Origin: Chryseobacterium indologenes
GTDB taxonomy: Bacteria > Bacteroidota > Bacteroidia > Flavobacteriales > Weeksellaceae
Reading direction: 5' to 3'
Length of the DNA: 64,000 nt
NCBI GenBank assembly: GCA_016025055.1
Contig: CP065590.1
Coordinates: 1,736,001-1,800,000 of the forward strand
Of the stretch, positions 35,001 through 42,574 are shown one piece after another. The notes under the pieces are model-generated. The model ran no database searches, was not told where the DNA came from, and saw only the letters and a list, made by a program, of their open reading frames with translations. The translations under genes were made by a program, and so were the position numbers. Each line of letters begins with the position of its first letter. The stretch's first letter is position 1.

Positions 35001-35149
35001 TATCTACCGTAGAGCTGTATCAGAATACCTATGTCTGGGACTGCTCCAACGTGGTCAAGTTTCTGGAAGGCTCGGATATTCAGGAGCCGGTCTTTGATAA
35101 AAATATGCTGGATTCTTATTTAAAGTATCTCGGACTTTCTGTTTCATAA
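32057..35149 (+). CDS. NRPS-like adenylation-thiolation-reductase (A-T-R) enzyme
   Basis: A single-module 1030-residue enzyme. The A domain (about 20-510) has [20 protein letters not shown] (A3), FDISVWEIW (A4), [20 protein letters not shown] (A7-A8) and PLTPNGKTD (A10 lysine). The carrier domain has [16 protein letters not shown] with the phosphopantetheine Ser near residue 575. The reductase (from about 655) has [14 protein letters not shown] and the catalytic Tyr-Lys in YVRSKWVME near 826. It should activate a carboxylic or amino acid, load it on the carrier and release it as aldehyde or alcohol with NAD(P)H. A first reading of the substrate pocket gives D-I-W-F-F-A-Y-V-Y-K, with no prediction. 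No phosphopantetheinyl transferase or tailoring gene is adjacent. Confidence 0.88.
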   Translation: [1030 protein letters not shown]

Positions 35150-35166
35150 GTATACACGTAAAATGA

Positions 35167-35199
35167 AAAGACCAGACAGCCATGCTGTCCGGTCTTTTT
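35167..35199. terminator. Bidirectional terminator between convergent genes
   Basis: AAAGACC-A-GACAGC (35167-35180) pairs with GCTGTC-C-GGTCTTT (35184-35197) with T residues on the plus side and A residues on the other. It serves the NRPS-like gene and the convergent spondin gene. Confidence 0.85.
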
Positions 35200-35215
35200 C
35201 TTTTAAAAACAGAAA

Positions 35216-36439
35216 TTAATTGACTGTAACTTTAATGACATTCTGTACAGCTGGAACAGGATATACAATTCCTACTTTTGAAATAGCCTTGCTTTCACTT
35301 TGTGGCGTTCCTCCAAATAAAGCCTGATGGTTTCCGGCGCCCGGATACTGATCAATTCCGGTGCCTGAGTCAAATAAGGCTGTTTTAGATGTAAGATCAC
35401 CTTTAGTGCCGGCTTCGATACTCTGTTCATTGGCATAAAACCAGTCATTAGAGAACCCAAACATAGTAACATAGGCAATTTTATCCCCCGGATCTGCAGT
35501 AAAATTTGTGGAAATTTTATTTCCCGGAGCTACAGGTGCACTTCCTGCCACAAAAACACCTTTTACATTAGGTAAGGCCTTTAAGCTGTTTTGAAGTTTG
35601 GTTACATTTCCGAACTGTGAAATTTCTTTAAGACCCATTCCGGTATCCGTTTTTCCTACTTCATAAACCGGATTTTTATCACCGCGATAGATCACTACCA
35701 AAGCTGGAGATAGCCCGGTCATAATGCCTGTGTTGGCTGTAAGTTTTGTCATCATTTTACTGATATTTCCCATCTGGGCAATATCGGTGATCTCAGGATT
35801 GGATAAAGCGTTAGGTGTAAAGAATGGAGCATTATTCAATAACTGCGAGCCATTATAGTTGGAAACAGCCCAAACACCGGGAGAAAAAGGAGTTTCATGG
35901 GCCGTGCCGCCTGAATTATTGGTAATGGTTAATGTGAATTCGGAAGTAACATCATTATATCCGAGATTAAGCTTCATCAGTTGTGATGCATTTACATTAG
36001 GAACCAGCATTACAGGTTTACTCTCGGGCTGGCCTGTAATATTATCTTTGGTTCCGTTATCCCACAACAGTACACTTGAAGAGACATCTCCTGTGATAGC
36101 ATTCCCGTTATTATCAAATAACTTGATTCCCGGCTGTTGAGAAGCAAAAAACCAGTCATTAGAAGCTCCATACATGGTTGCAAACATTAAAGACTGTGCT
36201 TTCCCTGCACTGAATTTAACAGAAACCGACTGTCCGGGTAAAATGATTGGCGGAGCTCCCGTACCCTGAAAGCTTCCACTTTGTACAAATTCTTTAGGAG
36301 TGACAACATTTTCAAAGGTAATACTTCTTTGGAAAGACATATCCGTCATATTGTTGTCAGAATTGTCACATGATGAAAGGCTAAATGCCGTAAACAGACC
36401 TACAGCAGAGGCCATGATTTTTAAAATAATTTTTTTCAT
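35216..36439 (-). CDS. Lipoprotein with two spondin-N-like domains
   Basis: About 407 residues from ATG 36439 (MKKIILKIMASAVGLFTAFS), with a lipobox ending in SSC. Two homologous halves follow. The first has FSAGKAQSLMFATMYGASND with WFFASQQPGIKLFD. The second has TADPGDKIAYVTMFGFSNDW with FYANEQSIEAG. Each half ends in an Asp- and Gly-rich stretch (LLWDNGTKDN, ALFDSGTGID). The repeated MFxxSNDWFxA motif is that of the spondin_N family, calcium-dependent beta-sandwich adhesion domains. Export to the cell surface is inferred from the lipobox and the fold. Function unknown. Confidence 0.75.
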   Translation of the reverse strand: MKKIILKIMASAVGLFTAFSLSSCDNSDNNMTDMSFQRSITFENVVTPKEFVQSGSFQGTGAPPIILPGQSVSVKFSAGKAQSLMFATMYGASNDWFFASQQPGIKLFDNNGNAITGDVSSSVLLWDNGTKDNITGQPESKPVMLVPNVNASQLMKLNLGYNDVTSEFTLTITNNSGGTAHETPFSPGVWAVSNYNGSQLLNNAPFFTPNALSNPEITDIAQMGNISKMMTKLTANTGIMTGLSPALVVIYRGDKNPVYEVGKTDTGMGLKEISQFGNVTKLQNSLKALPNVKGVFVAGSAPVAPGNKISTNFTADPGDKIAYVTMFGFSNDWFYANEQSIEAGTKGDLTSKTALFDSGTGIDQYPGAGNHQALFGGTPQSESKAISKVGIVYPVPAVQNVIKVTVN

Positions 36440-36656
36440 AAAAGCAATTTTATAGTTATAACTGTTAATTACAACCATAGTCGGAGCCCTTATTGAATCC
36501 TGACAAAAAAAGAAAGAATAATTGTATTTTATTTTTAAGCATAGCTAATAATACGTCAAGTTTTGACGTGATGCCGGGCGATATTTGCCACAGAACGAAG
36601 AATAAACAATACTTATTTGTTCTTCGTTTTACAATTAACCAATAAAAAATATTTCT

Positions 36657-38714
36657 ATGAGTTTTCAATGTATTGTAAAAAACACAATGGCCGAAATGAA
36701 AAATTTGTCGGCAGCAGAAATTACTGATCTCCAGAACGGTGTTTATAAGGGAGTCTGCCTACGAGGCTATTACGAAAAGGGAGATACTCCGGCTCCTGTC
36801 ATATATTATTTGTCATCAACAGCTGGTACAGATGATGCAGGAAGTATTATTGAAACAGGAGGAATTAAGCTGGAACATAATTTTGCCCATGACCTGGATG
36901 TCAGTTATTTTGGGGTAAAAGGCGATGGAACCTATAATGATACACCGTTTATTTTATCCTATTTTAAGTATGTAAATGCCAACAACCTATACTGGGTGAT
37001 TCCCGGAAAATGTAAAGTTGTGGTAAAGCAATCTTTTGAAATGAAAACCAGTGGAAGATGCGACGGTAAATTTATCCTTATCAAAGAGAATAGTGAAGTA
37101 GCTATAACTGTAGCCCGAAGATTTAATGGTGAAGTAGTGGATATCTCTGCATGGGAACCTGCTAACATGAAGAGGGGAAGTTTAGATGTAGGTTTTAGTA
37201 ACAAAGGTATTGCTAATCTACATTTTAATTCTACAGAAATTTTAATTGATCGTGATGGTACTACTTCTGAAAAAAATTATAAAAAGAATGAGTTTATCAG
37301 AAGTAGTGAAGGTAAATTAACTACACCATTAGTTTGTTCTTATATGCAAGATAGTACTTGTAATCCGGGTGTATTGACCGTTAAGAAATATATCTTTGAA
37401 GAACATATTTCCCTAGATAACCTAAATATTGAAACTAAAGGTATCCTAAATGATATTGCATATCTATTAATTAGCAGAGATAATGTCACCCTTAATAATC
37501 CACGAATTCTGAATAAAATTAATAGCCAGGGAGCTGTTGGTCTGGAAATAAATACTTGTGCGGATATCATAATAAATAATCCTTTTATAAAAGGCTTTAG
37601 GAAAGATGAAAATGGTTATGGTATTGCAAATTATAGCTCTATAGGTGTTGTTATTAATGACGGACATGTAGTGGACTGCCGACATGCGTACACCGGTAGA
37701 AACAGTGTAGACATCACCATCAACAGAGGAGTTTGGGAAGAAGGAATAGATGATCATTGGACAGACAGATTTACAGCAAACAATACTATTGTAAAAACAG
37801 GGCAGAGTTTAGCTGCATTTCAATTTGCGGGCAATGATATTACGTTAAATTTTCCTAAAGTAAGTGGAAGTGCAAGAATACTTTTTGGAATAAGGATGGA
37901 TACCCCAAGTTTAGGTGGGATTGTTAATATTAATAACCCTATATTCACAGCTAATGAAGTGGCAGGTCCAGTGGGAAAAAAAGATATTTATTTGTTCTCA
38001 TATACTAGCCCAAATGGAAACATTGGAGCTCCTCTTTTGTTGGAGAAATATACACAATGCCTGGACCCTAAGCTTCCGGAAAGTCTTAATATAATCAACC
38101 CGATTATTAATACGGATGCTGATGAAGTCAGTGGATTCTATTTGGGTGTTTTGAATAGAAAATATGTTAACATTAAAAATCTGAAAATTACAGATACGAT
38201 TCTCAATGCAAAGTCTACAACGACTTATACCGCAGTGCAAATTATAAAAGATAGTACTAAACAACTGGATTATAGTACGAATATAGAAATCAGTGGAAGG
38301 CTGACAACAAATGTGCTTACTACGACTACAGCGGTATATTTATATTCTATAGATACGGCTGATAAAATCCGTCGTGCCAATATATATTTAACGGATTGTT
38401 TTGGATATGGAAGAGTTGTTTTTAGTGGATCTAATCTCGAAACTTTTATTATGAATGGAGGTGATATCCATACTTTTAATATTGCTCATTCAACTTCAGA
38501 CTTCAGTACCTCCAATATCCAGTTTAAAAATGTAGAATGGAAAGGAGGAACTATAGAAAATCTAAGCCATACTCTTTTTCAAAGCTGTGTTTTCACCGGA
38601 AACTACGTGTTTTCTTCTGCCGATCAGGTGTCTTTTGCTAACAATATAAAATACGCAAGTGTTTCAGGGTTGCCTGCTAATATTGTCAATAGTATGAAAC
38701 CTCCTTTTGTATAA
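36657..38714 (+). CDS. Right-handed beta-helix (pectate-lyase/tailspike-like) protein
   Basis: A 685-residue protein with no signal peptide (start MSFQCIVKNTMAEMKNLSAA). The N-terminal 90 residues have TDDAGSIIETGGIKLEH, a stretch resembling the stalk of phage tailspikes. VSYFGVKGDGTYNDTPFILS, the canonical Pectate_lyase_3 entry motif, follows. From about residue 230 the chain is made of repeated short strands with Asn and Ile ladders (LINPIINTDADEVSG, NVKFKNVEW-type). The layout suggests a trimeric beta-helix fibre or polysaccharide-binding/degrading enzyme. No phage genes surround it. Lack of a classical signal peptide while having a secreted-type fold is unusual. Specificity cannot be told. 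Confidence 0.65.
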   Translation: MSFQCIVKNTMAEMKNLSAAEITDLQNGVYKGVCLRGYYEKGDTPAPVIYYLSSTAGTDDAGSIIETGGIKLEHNFAHDLDVSYFGVKGDGTYNDTPFILSYFKYVNANNLYWVIPGKCKVVVKQSFEMKTSGRCDGKFILIKENSEVAITVARRFNGEVVDISAWEPANMKRGSLDVGFSNKGIANLHFNSTEILIDRDGTTSEKNYKKNEFIRSSEGKLTTPLVCSYMQDSTCNPGVLTVKKYIFEEHISLDNLNIETKGILNDIAYLLISRDNVTLNNPRILNKINSQGAVGLEINTCADIIINNPFIKGFRKDENGYGIANYSSIGVVINDGHVVDCRHAYTGRNSVDITINRGVWEEGIDDHWTDRFTANNTIVKTGQSLAAFQFAGNDITLNFPKVSGSARILFGIRMDTPSLGGIVNINNPIFTANEVAGPVGKKDIYLFSYTSPNGNIGAPLLLEKYTQCLDPKLPESLNIINPIINTDADEVSGFYLGVLNRKYVNIKNLKITDTILNAKSTTTYTAVQIIKDSTKQLDYSTNIEISGRLTTNVLTTTTAVYLYSIDTADKIRRANIYLTDCFGYGRVVFSGSNLETFIMNGGDIHTFNIAHSTSDFSTSNIQFKNVEWKGGTIENLSHTLFQSCVFTGNYVFSSADQVSFANNIKYASVSGLPANIVNSMKPPFV

Positions 38715-38741
38715 TAATGTTTAATTAATTTAAAATAAACC

Positions 38742-38771
38742 ATAGAGTCCGGTACTTCCCGGGCTCTATGT
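38742..38771. terminator. Hairpin terminator between convergent genes
   Basis: CATAGAG (38742-38748) pairs with CTCTATG (38765-38771), with an inner CCGG pairing. It lies between the beta-helix gene and the convergent DUF1905/YdeI gene. T tracts are modest. Confidence 0.55.
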
Positions 38772-39247
38772 TATATCCCTTTTTTCCCTTCCAAAATCAT
38801 CTGAATCATCTTAGTCTTTCTATTTTCTCTTGTTTCAGGTTTTTTTGCTTCCTCAATCCAACGGATGTATTCTTTTCTATGGGTGTAGCTCATTTTATCA
38901 AACAAGGTTTTTACTTCAGGATTTTCATTAAAAACCGAAGCGATATCTTCCGCGATTTCTACTTTTCTTTCTTCCTTATCCTCACATAAAGAGATGAAAA
39001 CCTGGTTCCCAAAATTTTTCCCCAGTTTTTTCCGTACATCCTGTGTTAATCCTAAAATATGGCAGTCAGAATTCATTTTGACCAGACTACCCCTGTACTC
39101 AACCTTATTATCAAAAGTCACCTTAACTTTCACCTGACCTTTTTTGTGGAACAATTCTTCTGCAGAAAAGGGAAATTCCACAAAGGCTGCATTCATCCCC
39201 TCGTGCTGTTTGATGAGGGCTGTAAATTCTATGGGTTGAGGATTCAT
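38771..39247 (-). CDS. DUF1905/YdeI-family protein
   Basis: A 158-residue cytoplasmic protein. Start taken at MNPQPIEFTALIKQHEGMNA, because an upstream ATG adds only a short basic leader. The DUF1905 domain forms the first 95 residues (AAFVEFPFSAEELFHKKGQV, KVTFDNKVEYRGSLVKM). A YdeI/OmpD-associated helical segment follows (LFDKMSYTHRKEYIRWIEEA, KKPETRENRKTKMIQMI). The combination is common in Bacteroidota; some members were named for bacteriocin resistance, but biochemical function is unknown. Monocistronic. Confidence 0.8.
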   Translation of the reverse strand: MNPQPIEFTALIKQHEGMNAAFVEFPFSAEELFHKKGQVKVKVTFDNKVEYRGSLVKMNSDCHILGLTQDVRKKLGKNFGNQVFISLCEDKEERKVEIAEDIASVFNENPEVKTLFDKMSYTHRKEYIRWIEEAKKPETRENRKTKMIQMILEGKKGI

Positions 39248-39279
39248 TATATATTGTTTTTTACATTTCAAAAATAAAA

Positions 39280-39305
39280 AAACCGTGAATATGGATTCAC
39301 GGTTT
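39280..39305. terminator. Terminator after S46 peptidase gene
   Basis: AAACCGTGAAT (39280-39290) pairs with ATTCACGGTTT (39295-39305) around a four-base loop. On the minus strand a T-rich tract follows. It lies 20 bases after the peptidase stop. Confidence 0.8.
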
Positions 39306-39325
39306 CAAAAATATATCGGAAAAGA

Positions 39326-41533
39326 TTATTTTTTCTTTGCTTTCTTAGGCATTGATGTAGTACCTGAGTTTTTAGTTTTTGTATCTGCAGGAGTGTTTTC
39401 CCCTCTTACAAGTTTCAACTCGTCAATTAATCTTCTTGCACCTGCATATTTGTCAATAGTCCAAAGTACAAAACGAACGTCAACGTTAATTGTTTTCTGC
39501 CATTCCTGCTCGAATACGATATCACCGCTTAGTGCCTCGCTGTTTCCATCGAATGCAATACCAATAAGGTTTCCGTCTCCGTCAATTACAGGAGAACCTG
39601 AGTTACCTCCGGTAATATCATTGTTAGATAGGAAGTTGACAGGCATATAGCCTGCAGCATCAGCATATTGTCCGAAATCTTTTAAGTTATAAAGGTCAAT
39701 CACTCTTTGAGGAAGATCAAACTCTTCATCTCCTTTCTTGTATTTTCCAACAAGACCGGTCATATCTGTATAATAGTTATCTGTAATGCCGAAGTAGTTT
39801 CTGTCGTTTCTGATAGGTAGTTTATCTACAGTACCATACGTTAATCTCATTGTAGAGTTGGCATCCGGGTAGAATTTTTTCTCAGGCATAGCTTTCATTA
39901 GACCAGCTAAGAAAAGACGATTGTTTTTAGCAAAATTATCATCTACTTTCACAAATTTTTCAACACTCATCTTTTGATCAGCTACAATTCCGTTGGCTGT
40001 TTTCCATAGTGGATCCGCGTCAAGTTTCAATGCGTCCGGATTCAATAAGAAATTCGTTGCTGAAGTTTTGTTGGCAAAAATTGATGAATAAGCCATGTTA
40101 GAAACTGTTTTAGCATCCAATCCTAAAATTGTAGCTGAAGCAATATCTTTATTTTTTACTCTCATCTGGTAAAGACCGGTCATAGCAGCAAGCATTTCTC
40201 CCTCTAATGCAGGATTGAAGTTTTCATAAGCTGCTTTAATAGCGGCTTCTGTTTTAGCTTTCATTGCTAATCTTCCCTGCATATCCTGAGCAGCATACGC
40301 CTTAAGCGCTGAACCTACCTGTAAAGCAAGGGTAATATATTTTGCATTTCTTGAGAACTGAGCAGCATAGTTTCTTTCAACATTTCTGTCCGAAACCTGA
40401 GTGTAATATGCTCCGATATCTTCTAAAACACCATCGTAAGCATCATTGCCTGGCATTACAGACCATTTTCTGAATGTATCTTCGATTTTTTGTTTATCAG
40501 AAATAGTTCCGTTTTTATCTACAGCATCTATAGTTCCTTGTCTGTTTTTCCAGTAATTAGCTACTGATGCATATTGAGAAGCATAGTTAAGCTGTGTAGC
40601 TTTGTCTTTGTTCATGTATTTTTTCATGACATCCATTGCTACTTTAGAAGCTTCAACCCATGCCGGATAATCTTTGTTAACCATTTGCTGAATTCCGTAA
40701 GAAGTCAGATAACGGTTTGTTCTTCCCGGATATCCTAAAATCATAGAGAAGTCACCAGGCTTAATTCCTTTAAGAGAAACCGGAAGGAAGTGCTTGGGCT
40801 TCAAAGGAGTATTGCTTGGAGAATATTCTGCAGGGTTTCCGGCAGCATCAGCATATACTCTGAATACCGTGAAATCAGCAGTGTGTCTTGGCCATTCCCA
40901 GTTATCGGTATCACCACCAAATTTCCCTAATGAAGAAGGCGGAGCACCTACCAATCTGATATCTTTATAATCCTGGTACACAAAATAATAAAATTCGTTT
41001 CCGTTGAAGAAGTCTCTTACTACTACAGTATATTTTCCGTTTTCAGAATTTTCTGTCTGGATTGCTTTTGTTTCAGCATCAATAACAGCCTTTCTCTCAG
41101 CACCGGTCATACTGTTGTTCAATTTAGAATTGATTCTCTGGGTAGCATCATCCATTCTTACTAAAAATCTTACATACAGATCTTTAGCATTGAATTCGTC
41201 TTTCTGTTTCATTGCCCAGAATCCATTCTTTAAATAGTCTTTTTCCGGAGTAGAAGCAGCTGCAACAGCGCCATAACCACAGTGGTGATTGGTGAAAATA
41301 AGCCCTTTGTCGGAAACAATCTCACCGGTACAGAAACCACCAAAGCTTACAATAGCATCTTTTAAGCTTGAGTTGTTTACTGAATAAATCTCTTCAGGCG
41401 TAAGATGTAGACCCTCCTTTTGCATATCAACACCGTTAAGTCTTTTGATGAGCATTAGCAGCCACATCCCCTCATCCGCCCTCATCTGGGCAAAGCCCAA
41501 TAAGAAAGTGAATAGTAGAAATAGTCTTTTCAT
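39326..41533 (-). CDS. dpp7: S46-family dipeptidyl-peptidase, DPP7-type
   Basis: A 735-residue periplasmic serine exopeptidase with signal peptide MKRLFLLFTFLLGFAQMRA. The chymotrypsin-like core shows FTNHHCGYGAVAA (catalytic His about residue 84), WPRHTADFTVFRVYAD (Asp region) and NDITGGNSGSPVIDG (Ser). The alpha-helical capping domain lies between. The residue that selects the P1 side chain lies in IAFDGNSEALSGDI: a Gly, as in DPP7 (hydrophobic P1), rather than the Arg of DPP11 (acidic P1). It releases dipeptides from oligopeptides as part of peptide nutrition. A Lys-rich C-terminal tail (PKKAKKK) is unusual. Monocistronic with a terminator. Confidence 0.92.
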   Translation of the reverse strand: MKRLFLLFTFLLGFAQMRADEGMWLLMLIKRLNGVDMQKEGLHLTPEEIYSVNNSSLKDAIVSFGGFCTGEIVSDKGLIFTNHHCGYGAVAAASTPEKDYLKNGFWAMKQKDEFNAKDLYVRFLVRMDDATQRINSKLNNSMTGAERKAVIDAETKAIQTENSENGKYTVVVRDFFNGNEFYYFVYQDYKDIRLVGAPPSSLGKFGGDTDNWEWPRHTADFTVFRVYADAAGNPAEYSPSNTPLKPKHFLPVSLKGIKPGDFSMILGYPGRTNRYLTSYGIQQMVNKDYPAWVEASKVAMDVMKKYMNKDKATQLNYASQYASVANYWKNRQGTIDAVDKNGTISDKQKIEDTFRKWSVMPGNDAYDGVLEDIGAYYTQVSDRNVERNYAAQFSRNAKYITLALQVGSALKAYAAQDMQGRLAMKAKTEAAIKAAYENFNPALEGEMLAAMTGLYQMRVKNKDIASATILGLDAKTVSNMAYSSIFANKTSATNFLLNPDALKLDADPLWKTANGIVADQKMSVEKFVKVDDNFAKNNRLFLAGLMKAMPEKKFYPDANSTMRLTYGTVDKLPIRNDRNYFGITDNYYTDMTGLVGKYKKGDEEFDLPQRVIDLYNLKDFGQYADAAGYMPVNFLSNNDITGGNSGSPVIDGDGNLIGIAFDGNSEALSGDIVFEQEWQKTINVDVRFVLWTIDKYAGARRLIDELKLVRGENTPADTKTKNSGTTSMPKKAKKK

Positions 41534-41619
41534 TTTATATAAAAATTTTTGTGACGCTAATTTACTAATTTTTACGAGATTCTGTTCCGGAATGGTATGA
41601 AAATGGGATGATAATGCGC

Positions 41620-42054
41620 ATGAAGAAAATGCTATTATCAGTTTTTACCCTTTTATCTTTAGGAGTTATTTTAAATTGCTCCTCAATTCCGGATAAAAAT
41701 CCTTACCTCCAGCGACAATGGATGTTGGTTGCTTTCGATCATTTTTCTAAAGATCAATTGATAGCCCAAAAGGCTGAAATCAACCTGACAGCCGGAATGG
41801 AAGGAGGAAAAATCCAGGGAAGTGCATACATGGGATGTAACCGTATGTCTTTTACTTCTGAATTTAAAAAAGGAGGAAAGGTAAGAATATCAAAAGGAGT
41901 AAGTACCATGAAGGCATGTGAGGATATGACACTGGAAACAGCCTTTCAGAAAAAATTTGATGTGATGACGAAATACTCTGTAGAAGGACATTTCCTTACC
42001 TTGTCTGATGACAAAGGAAATTCGATGAAATTTGTAGCTGCTGATTGGGATTAA
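41620..42054 (+). CDS. META-domain (HslJ-like) lipoprotein
   Basis: A 144-residue lipoprotein; I prefer MKKMLLSVFTLLSLGVILNC (41620) as start, though ATGs lie 6 and 12 bases upstream. The META domain is shown by QWMLVAFDHFSKDQLIAQKA, GSAYMGCNRMSFTSEFKKGG and KVRISKGVSTMKACEDM, the last being the typical Cys-bearing centre. HslJ/META proteins are envelope proteins linked to stress or motility, without a known enzymatic activity. Followed by a perfect terminator. Confidence 0.88.
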   Translation: MKKMLLSVFTLLSLGVILNCSSIPDKNPYLQRQWMLVAFDHFSKDQLIAQKAEINLTAGMEGGKIQGSAYMGCNRMSFTSEFKKGGKVRISKGVSTMKACEDMTLETAFQKKFDVMTKYSVEGHFLTLSDDKGNSMKFVAADWD

Positions 42055-42081
42055 ATAAAAACGATGAGCTTGTCATAACAA

Positions 42082-42107
42082 AAGTCCGCATTGCAGCGGA
42101 CTTCTTT
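42082..42107 (+). terminator. Intrinsic terminator after META lipoprotein
   Basis: AAGTCCGC (42082-42089) pairs with GCGGACTT (42096-42103), followed by CTTTTG. Confidence 0.75.
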
Positions 42108-42151
42108 TGTTTGAAAAATCTAGTTCGGTTATCAGCTTTTTGTTGAGGCTA

Positions 42152-42568
42152 TCAGTTTTTAGGAATAGTCTTTTTTATTTCCTGGAGAGTTGCTGTATTG
42201 GGCAACCCCGTTACGTTTGTATTTATGTTTTTAGAATTGATTGTATTACGGCTTGCCTGTCTGTTGGGAATCGTTTTTTTTATCTCTTCAATACTTGCTG
42301 TATTGGGAAGTAAGTTTCCCGAATGATCCGATTGTGCCTGAGGTTTTTTATCCTGTTTTTTAACTTCAGAACCATGATCGGAAACCAGTCCCGTTTGAGA
42401 TGTTTTCTTTTCTGCCAATTCCTGGTTTTCTTTCAATAATTTTGCTTCCCGTTCTTTTATTTGTTTTACAACAAGTGTCTGATCTTCTATGGGAATAGTC
42501 TGTTTATTTTCCTGGGCATACAAAAAAGTGCCTAAAAATAACAGCGGGATTATATATACTATTTTCAT
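42152..42568 (-). CDS. Small secreted protein with a duplicated LPNTA...EIKKTIP motif
   Basis: A 138-residue protein with signal peptide MKIVYIIPLLFLGTFLYA. The mature chain is Lys/Gln/Glu-rich and helical for 60 residues. It ends in two near-identical segments, LPNTASIEEIKKTIPN and LPNTATLQEIKKTIPK, about 35 residues apart. The gene begins seven bases after the large repetitive-protein gene on the same strand and is likely co-transcribed with it. Family not recognised. Repeated short motifs suggest protein binding. Confidence 0.6.
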   Translation of the reverse strand: MKIVYIIPLLFLGTFLYAQENKQTIPIEDQTLVVKQIKEREAKLLKENQELAEKKTSQTGLVSDHGSEVKKQDKKPQAQSDHSGNLLPNTASIEEIKKTIPNRQASRNTINSKNINTNVTGLPNTATLQEIKKTIPKN

Positions 42569-42574
42569 AACGTT

